A program made the translations under genes and the position numbers. From Chrysopilus asiliformis (taxonomy: Eukaryota; Arthropoda; Insecta; Diptera; Rhagionidae), in contig OZ035963.1 of assembly GCA_964034945.1 (NCBI GenBank), positions 37,082,361 through 37,146,360 of the forward strand: a stretch of DNA of 64,000 bases, given 5' to 3'. Shown piece after piece: positions 1 through 10,807 of the stretch; positions within the stretch are counted from its first letter, which is position 1, and each line of letters opens with the position of its first letter. The notes beneath the pieces are model-generated. The model was not told where the DNA came from, made no database searches, and worked only from the letters and a program-made list of their open reading frames with translations.

Positions 1-47
1 AAAATTCACTGTTTTCGGTAGTATTCAAGATACTAACAAAAATTCTA

Positions 48-650
48 TTATTTCTTACTATTATTTCTTAAAAAAATACCTTGTTTTAATTGTTTTTTAA
101 AACAAATTACGTCTTCATTTCCGTTGAATGGAATTTCGATAATCATGTGACTTCGTGCTGGTATTTTTGTAACTTTCATGTCCAAATGACTTAAAGTATG
201 CTTAGGCTCGCAGCTCATACCTGATAGGTTTTTACCCCTAAAATCTTTTTCTTTTGTATTTATCGATACTTCCCTTATTAAACATTTATCTCCTTTTATG
301 CTATTATACGCTTTTGTATCTACCCCGGACTTCATTTCTACCGGAAATTCTAAATCTAAAACTTTATTCTTTTCAATTTTTTCCTCGGCATCACCGTTAA
401 TTTTCCCCTCAGGGCGAGATTTCTTTTGAAACATTTCGGATTCTACTTTAGTAGGTGAGTCTTGTCTGAAAAGCACATTAGGTTGCGAACTAACTGGAAA
501 AGATTGTGTCAATGCAAACTTATTATCATTTTCCTTTGAGCCTTCAGTTTGAAAAACACAGTTTTCCTCAGATAAATGTGTTGTTTTTTCTGACTCGTTT
601 AAAGAATTCTTCCCATGAGACCTGTGTGGCCGATCACCAATCGCTACCGC
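48..650 (-). pseudogene. Ty3/gypsy pol fragment, protease-RT linker
   Basis: An open frame runs from about 650 down to 48, without a convincing ATG. Its end carries an 'IPARS...EIPF' segment, a Lys-rich stretch and 'KQGIFLRNN', matching in order the linker between protease and reverse transcriptase in the gypsy copy near 21.8 kb (which has IPARSEKICQI and RPGRFLGN). The upstream part is acidic and Lys/Glu-rich with no recognisable domain. The RT that should follow lies beyond the left edge or is lost, since the frame stops at 48. I infer a decayed gypsy remnant; the family call rests on this one motif block. Confidence 0.5.
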
Positions 651-699
651 GTCGTAACCTATTCTGAAATTTTGAGTAGGTTACGACTATTAATTATTA

Positions 700-1509
700 A
701 GCCAATGTAAGTACTAAACTTGCGTATGCAATATTATGTTAAGCTACTAATTTATCTACTATACTATGTTCTACCATGGTATACTAAATTATGCCAAAGT
801 TTACCAAATTCTACCTCGAGGTTCATGCATCGTCCCAAATTTTCATGGAATTCACATCAGATCTTTCCAAAAGATCCATCAAACACAATACTTCAAAGTG
901 CATTGAAGCATTCCTTTCTCCGAACTAAATTCGAATTTCTTTTTAGAGCAATTGCTCTACCTTCAACAAGCTCAACAATTCTGTTGAATAACCTTGACAA
1001 CCATGCCCAACAACTTGTTGAATAACCACTCTACCTGTAACAGAGCCTAACAGCCCTGCTGCGGTGAACCGCCAACCATGCGACTGCCTAACAGCAGACC
1101 ATATTCGGAAGTGACGGTAGAATTTCATTGCAACAATTTCGAGCTACGGTTCTTTCGATTATTTCACTCAATTACCTTTTAAGCATTTCCAGCTTGTCAA
1201 TATCTCTTGAAATGGTCCATCAGTATCACCTGTTACAGTGCCTAACAGTACTGCAGCGATAGATGGCCTACCTCAGCTTACGTGATCAACCACGTCAGCA
1301 CATTAGTAGTGACGGTGATCTGATAGAACTTCAACAATATAGAACACCCTTAGCTGTCTTTTGCACAGACTTCAAGGTCTAAAATTAGAAAATAATTATA
1401 TCAAATCAATTGTCAAATCAATTATATTTATAGAGAACAACGGTAATTATTCTTATTCGGTAACCTTCAGAATCAAGTGGTCTAGCCATTGCAAGTAGAT
1501 GGATGCAAT
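700..1509. other. Non-coding; possible 3' region or LTR of the Gyp1 element
   Basis: No credible coding frame. It lies directly downstream of the Gyp1 integrase end, where a 3' LTR would be expected, but I could not match it to sequence beyond 5.2 kb, so no LTR is claimed. It contains two imperfect copies of a roughly 100-bp unit, annotated separately. Confidence 0.3.
1034..1345. repeat. Two imperfect direct repeats about 195 bp apart
   Basis: The unit starting at 1034 (cctgtaacagagcctaacag) recurs at 1229 as cctgttacagtgcctaacag. Both are followed by a related ctgc-gcg segment and end near a 'gtgacggt...tagaa.ttca.caa' block (about 1112-1135 and 1308-1338). Such internal duplications are common in LTR U3 regions; that role is only inferred from position. 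Confidence 0.5.
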
Positions 1510-2277
1510 TTACGACTGTGCGTCCTCCTCGTCCTCTCCGTCCTCTCCACCATCGTCACTGGTAATCTCGAATCCTTTATAGTCCGATAACCTGCACCAG
1601 GGTCTCATTCGATCGGCGGCGTACACGGAATGAAAAGGTTTATTTGATATTTGCATTCCAGGCGGGTCCGAAAGTAAATAACGATCGTTATCAAGCACCT
1701 TCTCAACCACATAGGGTTCCTTATAACGGGGCAGATGCTTCTTCGGTTGTCCCGTCGCAGGATGTTCACACTTGATTAGAATTAAGTCATCAACTTCGTA
1801 TCTTCCAGGCGGACGTAACGAAGTGTTTCGCCGTTCAGCCGTTCTGGCGGTTTCTTTATTGGTTCGTGTAGCGACTTGATCTCGCAATTCAGCGATAGGA
1901 ATATCATCCTCATCGTCAGTAAGTTCATCATTGAGAGTCATCGTAATCTTATTGGTGAGCAAACCGTGAGGCTCGTAACCAAGCAGAATCTGTTGTGGGG
2001 TCTTACCCGTAATGCGATGGGGTAATGAGTTTAAGCCCCATTGAATGGCAGGTATTGGTTGGTCCCAATCCTTTCCATCGGCTCGCTGTGTCATCGTACT
2101 GATAGATGCCTTTATAGTTCTGAAATATCGCTCGACCTGGCCGTTCGCCCGTGGAGCCTTCACAGCCGTTTTTACGTGTCGTATTCCGTTATTGCTACAG
2201 AAGGCCTCGAACTTGGCAGAAATAAATGCAGTGCCTCTGTCACTGACTAACAGTTGAGTTGAAGAGATACAACCCAA
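1510..2277 (-). pseudogene. Truncated gypsy integrase (core half plus C-terminal domain)
   Basis: The frame encodes only the second half of an integrase. The second catalytic Asp lies in 'VSDRGTAF' and the Glu in 'PRANGQVERYFRT', followed by a C-terminal domain (GRYEVDDLILIK, PRYKEPYVVEKVL) and an acidic tail. The N-terminal HHCC zinc domain and the first catalytic Asp are absent. The frame overlaps the end of the RNase H frame by about 30 bases in another phase, so an internal deletion joined the two. It cannot encode an active integrase. The tail has an acidic run (EDGEDEEDAQS). Confidence 0.85.
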
Positions 2278-3956
2278 TCGGTTTCAATAGCACCGACCAC
2301 CATCATGCTTTTGTCACAGTTGTTGTTACCCTGCGCAGCGAAAACTCTACTCAAGGCGTCCGCATAGGCGATATGTGTCCCCTTCCGGAATTGCAATTCG
2401 AAATCGAACTCTTGAATGCGGAGCCACCACCTCGCAATCCGAGGAATTAAGTCCTTCTTGTTCTCTGTCATCTTTAGCGAGTTGCAATCGGTCCTAACAA
2501 TGAAATGCTTGCCTAGTAAATAATAACGAAACTGACGCAAGCTTTCCACTACTGCCAGCGTTTCGAGTTCATAACTGTGGAGCTTGCTTTCGGCTTCCGT
2601 TGTCCGTCTACTAAAGTAGGATACAGCTCGCATATGATCGTCCTGTCCTCTCTGTAGAAGAACACCAGCTATTCCGGTGGCACAGGCATCGGTATGCAGT
2701 TCGTGGTCACTATCCGGTTCATAAATTGCCAACACCGGTTGTTGTGTCAGCGATAATTTTAGACGATCAAAGGCCTTCTGATGCTCATCCTTCCATTCAA
2801 ATGTTATTCCTTTTGCCAACAGTAGATTTAGCGGTCCAGCTAGCAGAGAGTATTTTTCAATGAATCGTCTAAAGAATCCGGTGAGACCCAAGAATTGCCT
2901 CACCTCACGCACGTTCGTCGGTACCGGATATTCCTTTATTGCGGCTGTTTTAAGGTTACCCTGGGTTACTCCGTCAGGCGTTACCTCGTGTCCTAGGTAT
3001 GAGATACTGTTGCTGAAGAAGGTACACTTCTTCAGATTAAAAGTGATTTTCGCATCCTCAGCTACCTGGAGAACATCGCTCAATACATCCAGAGCTTGTT
3101 TGATGTCAGCAGCGGTAATTAGTAGGTCGTCCATATACGCAGACACCTCGGGGCGATTTATTTGATTGACAACCAGTTTCATGAGCCTCATAAATACCGC
3201 TGGAGCATTTGCCAATCCGAAAGCCATCCTCCGGAACTGGTAGTGACCATCCGTTGTTACGAACGCGGTGTAGTGACGTGATTGTGGTTCTACCGGAACT
3301 TGGTAATAACCGTGCATCAAGTCCAAAGTGATGAAGACTTTTCCACCAACCAAACTATTTAATTGCTCTTCAATATTCGGCGTCGGGAAGAATTCCTTTT
3401 TAGTTAGGCTATTGAGTCGCCTATAGTCAATACACATACGGTATGTTCCATTCTTTTTCTGTACCAACAACGCTAGGCTGGCAAACTCCGATTGTGAATC
3501 TTCAATGATTCCGTTTTCCTTGAGCTCCTGAATGATTGATCGCAAATCCTGCTGTCGATGATGAGGCACACGGTACGGCTTGTATTGCACTACCTTGCTA
3601 TCCTTTAATTCAATAGCTATGTTTACTAATGGCGTTTCCCCCAACTCGGAGGTATCTTTTGGGAAACAGTCTCGATGACTGTTGAGAAGTTTTAATAGAT
3701 CATTTTGGTCTTCGTCTGCCAATGATAAACGGATGTCCGGGTCATTCAGGTTCAGTTGACTTTTGGTGATCGTCATTTGCTGTCTGTTTCTTTCAGGCAT
3801 TAACTCCTGAAAAACGCGGCTAGATTGCTCATCCCTCAATACATCCAATTGCTTCCATTTTTTGATTACTTTAACACCTGGCTGACTTAATAAATTTTGA
3901 CCGATGATTATCTGGGTATCCTGGGCCTCGTTGTCGACAATTACGAAGTCTGTCAA
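2247..3956 (-). pseudogene. Gypsy reverse transcriptase-RNase H
   Basis: This 569-residue frame starts with the tail of the protease (IIIGQNLL), then a linker, then RT: LKENGIIEDSQSEFASLALLV, YRMCIDYRRLN, the catalytic Asp in FITLDLMHGYYQV, FGLANAPAVF and the AYMDDLLI box (most gypsy elements have YLDD). Thumb and connection follow (YLGHEVTPDG, VRQFLGLTGFFRRFI), then RNase H with LHTDACATGIAGVL and RTDCNSLKM, ending ADALSRV. It is intact over RT and RNase H, so this part decayed late. The last dozen residues run into the integrase deletion junction. Confidence 0.9.
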
Positions 3957-3959
3957 TTG

Positions 3960-4296
3960 TTCGATTTCCCCAATCTTGACAACCTTTCATATTCCGCTTA
4001 AAGCTATACATTTCCCACCCCCGAAACCATGTAGAACAGTTTTCATTGGGCTGACAACCCACCCCTTGCCTTCACAGTCTCGTTTCCGCATGGTGCAACA
4101 TTCACTCCCCAAATCTGCGAACGCTAACATTGGTTTACCGGCGACAAGGACGTCTTTATATAACTCTGCATTTTCCCTCGTGAGACAACGGATATTTTTA
4201 GTCGGTGGAGGTGGTTGTGGATTTCGTGAATTATTATAAGGTTGTCGATTTCCACACGCATTGGCCTTATGCGCAACCACGCCGCACTTAAAGCAT
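3960..4296 (-). pseudogene. Gypsy CCHC zinc knuckle and retropepsin
   Basis: A CX2CX4HX4C knuckle (CFKCGVVAHKANAC) lies at about 4254-4296. After a Pro-rich linker comes the retropepsin start 'VLVAGKPMLAFADLGSECC', with D-L-G where D-S/T-G is usual, then GFGGGKC. The frame stops near 3987; the protease end (IIIGQNLL) is in the next frame, so a frameshift lies in between. Substitution in the active-site triplet suggests a dead or atypical protease. Confidence 0.8.
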
Positions 4297-4346
4297 ACGA
4301 TTTTTCAGGACTTCGTTGGATTTATAATTTTTCGGAGCACCGGGTG

Positions 4347-5198
4347 CTAAAGCTTCGGTCGCCGGTCGCTTTCGCGCAACAAATTTGTTATCAAATCGAT
4401 TGTACTGTTTTTGACCCAAATTTCCCATTCGAGGAACGAACAACTCCGAGATCGTTCCTGTTTATGGACGCATTCATACTGTTTGATTTTCTGCAACAAT
4501 TCAGGCAACCCGGAGCAGTTTGAAGCCATTAAAACATTCATCATCTGGCGATCGCCGATTCCCGAAATGATATAGTTCATTGTGGTTTGATCACTTAATC
4601 CACCCGACCCCGCGATTGCAGCCATTTGGTAAAAATATGCTTCCACATCTTCGTCTTTAGTTTTCCTACGCGTCATTAATTCAATGTGGACCGCCGATTC
4701 GTCAGTCACCGTAGGCAAAGATTGAATTAGAGTTTGTTTAAAATTTTCCCAGCTGTTGAAACTCCGCCTCTCGGCCCAATATTTGGCCGCATCTCGCAGT
4801 TGGGTTAATGCATACAACAGTGTCGATTTTTCGTTCCAACTATATATCATACCAAGATCTTCGATATTGTTGAACCATTGTGTAGCCGAAGTCTTGCCCT
4901 TTCCGCCCACAAATTCCGGGATTATCGCACTCGTCTCTTTCACCCCCATTTGCAGCGTACAATTTTCGCGCGTCGAGCCAACCATTAGGGACGATTGCGC
5001 AAGTAAAATTTCCTTTTCCCGTCGCAAAATTTCAATTTCTCTTTGAAGTAAATCAATTTCACGGGAGGCAATATCTGATTACGGCCCTGAACTGTCCCCT
5101 GGCAACCTTTCTGAGCTTACATTCGTAACAGACACTCTTGCACGAGGACCCCTTCGACCCGATACTCTCTTTTCCGGGTCACACTTTCCTTTTGGCAT
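4347..5198 (-). pseudogene. Gypsy gag (capsid region)
   Basis: I place the start at the ATG on 5198-5196 (MPKGKCDPEKRV), which is followed by a basic leader and one in-frame TAA at 5079-5081. The frame then reopens into a coiled region (EIDLLQREIEILRREKE) and a capsid-like domain: IIPEFVGGKGKTSATQWFNN, WAERRSFNSWENFKQTLI and GSGGLSDQTTMNYIISGI. The end frameshifts just before the zinc knuckle of the next feature. Confidence 0.75.
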
Positions 5199-5774
5199 TG
5201 TAAATACGACAATGGTAAAAACACAAAATGATACCTGTTGTGTTTTCCTTTTGTTTTTTTTTTCACAAAATCAATGGCGGCAAACCCTCTTTGTCAGAAT
5301 GGAATCGTCCAACCCAAGCACAAACCAGGCACACACTCAGCCAGAAACAAGTGAAAGACGATTGCGCCGTTGTATGTTCTTTTCCTTTGTTCGGCACTAC
5401 TACATGCACAATCACTGCAATTTTCTTTTCTCTTCTTCTTTTTTTGATAGGAATCACGATTATTTATTAGTTTTCAAGGCACTTTTGGGATTTTATTCCA
5501 CTTCTGAAGCTGTTAACTCAATTAACAGAATCGCGAAATTAAATAAAGGATTAACTGCCGGTGGTTATCGACGAACCAACTGTTGTTACCCAATTCCGTT
5601 GAGCATGCGACTTGCCACTTTCACATTTAGAATACGAATGCCAGTGCCATCGCAAACTCTTACAGATACAACAGCGGGCTGTCTTCCGACAGCGTTTTGG
5701 TTAGTATAGATTTTCGACCTTCTCATGCATCAGTGTTGTCGCGTTTCACTTCACTTTTACCTCTATATTTTTTT
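5199..5774. other. Non-coding; nothing recognised
   Basis: Upstream of the Gyp1 gag start, where a leader and 5' LTR would be expected. I found no primer-binding site or LTR ends that I could defend. Short frames here have no recognisable motif. Confidence 0.3.
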
Positions 5775-5990
5775 TCAAATTTTTGGTGCTGTGCTTCTAC
5801 CACGTGGAACTATAGCGACAGCAGTTTTCTTACCCCTAATTTGATTGAAAATTACTGCCACTGGCACACCATACTCCCCCGCTGCTTGCCGATAGGATTT
5901 AGTTTTGTTTATAACGTCTTCTACTACGCTTCTTAGATCGTCAGATGTATAAGACGGCCCGGATGTTTTTCGATGATATACTCGAGGCAT
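5775..5990 (-). pseudogene. Pipsqueak-type HTH N-terminus of a pogo/Tigger/jerky-like protein
   Basis: A 71-residue frame starts MPRVYHRKT and contains a psq-type helix-turn-helix: YTSDDLRSVVEDVINKTKSY, then RQAAGEYGVPVAVIFNQIRGK. This layout (MPR-Y-RK, then psq HTH) is the usual N-terminus of pogo/Tigger transposases and related jerky/CENP-B-like proteins, where it binds DNA. No DDE domain follows downstream on this strand. It is either an isolated first exon or a truncated transposon; the dense transposon context favours the latter. Confidence 0.7.
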
Positions 5991-6017
5991 CTATAAAGTT
6001 TGAAGTCAAATTATCGA

Positions 6018-6440
6018 CTGGACACGGAGTCAAAAAGGGTGTTTACATTTGCCCCAAATTGTTTACATTAACCCCATTATAGTGCTTACATTTGTACATG
6101 AGGTTACAAATTAGGGGGTAAATGTAAAAAGACAATTGTTTATAATGTTCGTATATTGAAGTATAATGTTCGTATATTGAAGTAAAACATACATACCTTC
6201 TTTTAAAAATCCCTTCAAAAAATAATTTTTTTCGCTCTTCGAAAAACTGAAATCATACAATAAAGAAGCACTCACTTTGACAGCTCATACACAACTAACC
6301 CTCTCTTAGATCTATTGTGGCACGTGTCCGCAGTGAGACAAAAGATCAATTTCCAATATATGCTAAGAAGGATTAGAAGTTTGGGGACAACCAAAAATGT
6401 TTACAATCACCCCTGTTTACATTTACCCACTTTGACCCTA
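6018..6440. repeat. Possible short terminal-inverted-repeat element
   Basis: The left end reads gagtcaaaaagggtgtttac. The reverse complement of the right end reads gggtcaaagtgggtaaatgt. They share gtcaaa, ggg and the gtaaac/gtttac words but align only loosely. Variants of 'gtttacatttgcccc' recur inside. It may be the end of a pogo-like element with the psq fragment at 5.8 kb; evidence is weak. Confidence 0.3.
6141..6182. repeat. Perfect 21-bp tandem duplication
   Basis: The unit tataatgttcgtatattgaa(g) occurs twice head to tail without change, suggesting a recent slippage or repair event. Confidence 0.9.
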
Positions 6441-6639
6441 TTAGATTGTTTAAATGGCATAACGTGAATTTTGCACTTGGCACATACCTCGCAATGTATG
6501 GAAAAATCATTGCGTCTAAGATGGCAGCTGACCATCCCCCTGCAGTTCCCCGGCAAAAAAGAGCTTATGTAAATGAAACTAGAGCAAATTACCTTTCCAA
6601 TCCAGGTACAACGAATGCGAAACCCAAAAGTTATACAAG

Positions 6640-7389
6640 GGCATTTTCGTGCATCGTTCTTTGTTGAATTACGACGTTTTGTTTTACGATTTTTACTTTT
6701 GTGTCCAATTTTTAAATTAAAACACTTCGAATTGAATTGACTATAATTGGATTGAGTACCACTGGATTTTCTTTCAAACCGTCGATTTGTCATCAGCGCG
6801 TCACTTTTGTTTTCGTCTTCGTTTGTTTTTTCGGACCGATCTCTTTGTCTCGCTTCATCAATTTTCGCTTTAAATTCACAGGTGAGGGTATTTCGTCACG
6901 AGATTCAACAGCAAACCTAAAATTTTCGAATTCCTTTGACACAAAGTACGTTGACTTTGTTAATTTGAGTGCGTATTCTATACACATACATTCAACAGAT
7001 AGCCTCGTTTGATTTCGGAATTCAATTTCTTTTTTAGTTAAATCGTCCTTTGAAATCAGTCGTCGTGTATTGACCTCACTTTTTTTTACGGACAATTCTA
7101 TGCAATGTGTCCAAATGAATTACATTCAAAGCACTTTGTACCTTTGTCTTTGTTTTTGCAAACAGCTGATTTATGGCCCTCCTCACCACAGTTAAAGCAT
7201 TTTAGTTCACTGTTCCTTTCCGTTTTATTTGGTTCTTTATCAGTTTTATACTTTTTGCATTAAAATTCTTTAATGTGTCTTTAATGTTTTGCGCACCATA
7301 TAAAACTGATATGTTCATTGTTAAATCTTTAATTCCGTCAATCACGTATTGCATTAACGAATTGCTTTCAATACTACCACGCGCACTTA
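6640..7389 (-). pseudogene. Retroelement gag fragments with zinc knuckles
   Basis: From high to low coordinate there is first a gag end at about 7220-7389 (SNSLMQYVIDGIKDL, ISVLYGAQNIKDTL), typical of Ty3/gypsy gag before the nucleocapsid. Next come two CCHC knuckles at about 7105-7215 (CFNCGEEGHKSAVC, then CFECNSFGHIA with a stop before NCP). Then at 6793-7095 comes a segment 'ENFRFAVESRDEIPSP' resembling the copia gag at 30.8 kb (ENFRIAIESRDDLPNP), and a decayed knuckle (KCFNLKIGHKSKN) near 6690. It looks like a gypsy gag joined to a copia-like gag, both inactive. A mariner interrupts the upper end at 7390. Confidence 0.6.
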
Positions 7390-8330
7390 CGAGGGCAGTC
7401 CGATAAGTACTTAGCCTACAAAAAAAAAACGAAAATTTTGGAAAAGTGACCATTTATTTCTCAACATAGTCTCCTTTTAGCTCGATACACATGACCCAGC
7501 GATGCTCCAACTTCTTTAACTCGTCTGAAAAATACGTTTTCTCGAGGTCTGCAAAGTAAGCCTCCGTAGCGGCGATGACGTCCTCATTCGACTCAAATTT
7601 CTGCCCGGCGAGTGACTTTTTCAAGTTTGGAAACAAAAAGAAGTCGCACGGGGCCAAATCTGGAGAATACGGTGGATGGGGCAGCAGTTCGTAGCCCAAT
7701 TCGACCAATTTGGCCGTGGCGACGGCGGAGGTGTGAGCCGGTGCGTTGTCATGGTGGAAGAGCACTTTTTTCTTCGCCAAATGGGGCCGTTTTTTCTGCA
7801 ATTCGGCGTCGAATCGGCCCAATAATTCGGTAAAGTAGAGCCCTGTGATCGTTTTGCCCTTCTCCAAGTGGTCGATGTAGATCACACCTTCTGAATCCCA
7901 GAAAACGGTGGCCATCACCTTTCCGGCAGATAGGACAGTCTTCGCCTTCTTCGGAGCACGTTCGCCGGGTAAAGTCCACTGTTTCGACTGTTCCTTAGTC
8001 TCTGGTGTGTACCAGTGGATCCATGTTTCGTCGACGGTCACCAAGCGACGCAGAAATTCCTTCGGATTGTGCTTAAACAGCGTCAAACACTGCTGTGAAG
8101 TGGTTTCACGGTTGCGCTTGGTGGTCCTCGTATTTCTTTCATGTGGAAGAAATATTCGAGAATACTTTCGTCTTTTTTCATTTTTCGTTCTGTTAATATT
8201 TTGTGTAATTGTGCACTGGTTGTTGAGTCCTAGAACTCTTCGATCAAGACATCTTTTAGTTTTTAGAAACAAACCAACGGGCTCAAACCTTCTTTCGTCG
8301 GTTCCAAGCTCGAAATAAATAAGAGGTGCT
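7390..8330 (-). mobile_element. Mariner transposon, 5' truncated, inserted into gag
   Basis: The lower end is a clean inverted-repeat terminus at 7390 (cgagggcagtccgataagta) preceded by TA, the mariner target dinucleotide. The interruption of the gag frame exactly here shows the insertion point. The matching upper terminus was not found; sequence beyond about 8160 no longer looks like mariner. Confidence 0.8.
7454..8160 (-). pseudogene. Mariner transposase (catalytic domain, N-terminus lost)
   Basis: The catalytic domain is well preserved: first Asp in VTVDETWIHW, second in HHDNAPAHTS, third in YSPDLAPCDFF, with 34 residues between the second and third, i.e. DD34D. Other family motifs include KVMATVFWD and the ending HRWVMCIELKGDYVEK. 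The N-terminal paired HTH domains (about 110 residues) are missing; residues upstream of 'TTSQQCLTLFKHNPKEFLRR' are unrelated. Autonomous transposition is therefore unlikely. Confidence 0.9.
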
Positions 8331-8398
8331 GGATCAAAGGAAACAATGTCAATTCTATTAATTCTATCTAACTTTATTACAATTAATAATTCAAAATA

Positions 8399-9600
8399 CA
8401 GTCAAAACTCGTTTAACCGGAATGGTCGGGACCAAACGCCTTCCGGTTAACCGAATATTCCGGATAATAGAAATACATGTTAAACATGTAAAACATAACT
8501 ATTTTAAGATTTTTCGTCTTTACGAAAAAAATGGGTGAAAAATCATTATAATAGTTATATGTAAATACATATTAGCAAATATACATTTAAGTACATAACA
8601 TATGTATGTAGTTAAACACTTTCTTTTTTAATTAATAAAAAAATATATTTATTAGTGGAACTAAGTTCCACTTTCACTTAAATAAAATACTTCAATTACT
8701 TTTAATATAATTTTTATTGAAAGGACGCCCACGGCTTACGGAGTTACAATTCTTACAATAGTGAACTGATAAACTGACCTCTGATGCACAGATTGGTCCT
8801 ATTTATGAATATTGAATGTTTACATTATGGAAGCTTAAATCATACGATTCTGAGTTGATAAAAGTCTGAGTTGGACACATTTGTTTGTACAGGTGTCCAT
8901 GATTCAGGCTCTTATGCATTTTGTGATTTTATGACATGATTCATGATATTTACAGTTACTTTATGATTTCATGCTTTAATTCTTACTTTTACTATGTACA
9001 CAATTTAACAAAAAATGTAATCAATTCAGCTATACCTTTAAAGATCAAAACGTTACAAGAATTCTAATACATAACTTTACGTAAAAAAATTTACTTTGTG
9101 ATAAAAGATTTAAGCGTGGTCTGCTTGAGCTTCTTGGATTGGTTTTTAATTAATTTATCCTTTATGTTGGTGAGTTGCATTATTTCTTGTTCAGATATGA
9201 AACTTTTTTGTTCTAAAAATTTGATCAGACGTCCACGTGTCATTAAAGCTTCTTCGCACGTCATTTTTTGATAAGGAACTTCTTCATAATCTATTTCACT
9301 ATCACTGGTAGCTTCAATTGTCAAATTTGGATTAAGAACAGCATTGATGATTTCTTCATCAGTGGAGGATGCGTAGATTGGAACATTGACATCGCAGTTA
9401 ATCCATACACTTCTTCTTCGCTGCACTTTTCGATGCCTAATTTTGCTGGAAAAGTAGAAATACTTTTGACGACTCCTTGTAGGTCTTCACTTAAAATATT
9501 ATCCAGATTGACTTCATCGATCAAATCAACCAAAATGCCTTTAGGATGGCTTTTATGTAAGGCTAATTGAAAACACGTTTCTCCATTTTTACTTTTGGCT
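8399..9600 (-). mobile_element. Pogo/Tigger-like DNA transposon remnant
   Basis: The left end at 8399 reads cagtcaaaactcgtttaacc and continues with alternating 'ccggttaaccg' and 'ccggataat' words, the usual Tigger/pogo terminal layout. A transposase C-terminal tail lies at 9091-9560 on the minus strand. Between them, 8480-9060 is AT-rich, non-coding 3' sequence. The DDE core and other terminus are missing; the 17-kb LTR element begins 75 bp beyond. Confidence 0.7.
9091..9560 (-). pseudogene. Tigger-like transposase C-terminal tail
   Basis: Two overlapping frames joined by a frameshift near 9420. The upper encodes 'VDLIDEVNLDNILSEDLQGV'; the lower encodes TDEEIINAVLNPN, an acidic DSEIDYEEVPYQ, then CEEALMTRGRLIKFLEQKSF. 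Tigger transposases end in this order: an acidic 'DEEI' region, then an amphipathic 'EAL..L..LI.FLEQ' helix. No catalytic residues are included. Confidence 0.6.
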
Positions 9601-9670
9601 TAATTCTTGAGGCCGGAAGACGTCAAACGCCCGGGCTGCCAGCTCATAATTGGGAATTACCCTTGTAATA

Positions 9671-9674
9671 CCCT
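9671..9674. repeat. GypA target-site duplication, left copy
   Basis: CCCT immediately before the left LTR; the same four bases follow the right LTR at 26677-26680. Four-base duplications are usual for this retroelement group. Confidence 0.85.
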
Positions 9675-10451
9675 TGTTATGTAATAATTTAAAAGGTTTT
9701 TATTACAAACACTTTATATTTCAATGTAGTATTGTTTAAAAATGTTATGTTGTAAAATGTTATATTATACTTTCTCACCTTTATTTAAATAATAATGCTA
9801 TGTTATTCTTTGTTGTACATTTAAAACAATCAAGTAACTTTATTTGTTTCTGTTTCGTGACTAATACTATTTTACAATTTTATTTCACATTCAACGACTT
9901 TAATTACTTTAATTTAATAACTTTTGTTTCTTAACTTTAACACAATAACTTTGCTAAACAATTATAAAGCCGAATCAATTAGAATAATTGGAATTGAATG
10001 CACCAAATGCGGGTCAGTTGCACTGGTAAGATCAAGTAATTTCCGTTAAGAGACACGAACAGTCGATAGAAAAAACTTGCTATCCGATTGGAGCCGTGAA
10101 TTGAGACAAACTCTTTACCAGTTCGGATCGCTTTTATCCAAAACGATCCGAACTGGCTAAAATCTTAATCGCGACTTCTTTTATTCGATCACCGTTTAAT
10201 TCTGACTTTACTCGATTAGATCTGACTGACTACTCATTTTTCCACGCATGCTTTAGTTGCTGCCAATCTTCAAACCGCCCACGCGCTGATCGATATTTAC
10301 TTATCAATCACTCGCGGTGCTCTTGAATTGCCGAATTGGCGAAATTGATTGAAACGCTTTGTGTGACTCAATGTGTCATCTGATACGATGAACACTTGGC
10401 CGGAAATCATTGTTGATTTTAATTTATAAGTGGAATTTTCATTCCACAACA
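9675..10451 (-). repeat. GypA 3' LTR (777 bp)
   Basis: Starts TGTTATGTAATAA and ends CATTCCACAACA, i.e. TG...CA. By eye it is identical along its whole length to 25900-26676. It is the 3' LTR because gag and pol read right to left. Confidence 0.95.
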
Positions 10452-10464
10452 TTCCTTCCCCCAT
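10452..10464 (-). promoter_or_regulatory. GypA polypurine tract
   Basis: On the minus strand GGGGGAAGGAA sits directly against the 3' LTR, the position of the plus-strand primer in LTR retrotransposons. Confidence 0.85.
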
Positions 10465-10800
10465 GGACAAAAAAAATGTGAAGCATTTTTTTTTTTTTTT
10501 TTATTGGGGTTGATTTAAATTTTGCTTTGAAATGAATTTAGAACTTTGCTGATCAATGATAATTTGTTTATGTTCTTCAATTAACAGTGATTACTGGGAT
10601 TAATTTTAAGTTTATATATTATTATTTAGTATTGATTTTAATTTCAATTACAGCTATTTTTGACAAAAAAAAATTATTCTTAATATTATATATTTTTTTT
10701 AAATTCTTACGTCAATTACAAATAAAATTATTTATTTTTTCTCTTATATTTTTAAAATTTTCTTATATAATTACTGGACTTGGGTTCCAATTTTAATTCT
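10465..10800. other. Very AT-rich stretch
   Basis: Long T and A runs with no credible coding frame; nothing else recognised. Confidence 0.4.
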
Positions 10801-10807
10801 TAAATAC

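Larger units (their letters stand above)
1510..5198 (-). mobile_element. Gyp1: degenerate Ty3/gypsy retrotransposon body (gag-pol)
   Basis: Four consecutive minus-strand frames give gag, CCHC knuckle plus protease, RT-RNase H and an integrase remnant, in the standard Ty3/gypsy order. Frames are broken by one stop in gag (5079-5081), frameshifts near 4350 and 3960-3990, and a deletion at the RNase H-integrase boundary near 2250-2277. No env is present. Flanking LTRs were not identified. Confidence 0.85.

Noticed and set aside
720..1128. Small frames on both strands at 0.7-1.1 kb
   Set aside because: No motifs, low-complexity composition and overlap with the imperfect repeats; not supported as genes.
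5212..5936. Plus-strand frames of 165 and 79 residues
   Set aside because: Hydrophobic composition from T-rich sequence; no motif, and the second overlaps the psq HTH frame on the opposite strand.
7908..8318. Long plus-strand frame opposite the mariner
   Set aside because: It is the antisense shadow of the transposase; the minus frame carries the DD34D motifs.
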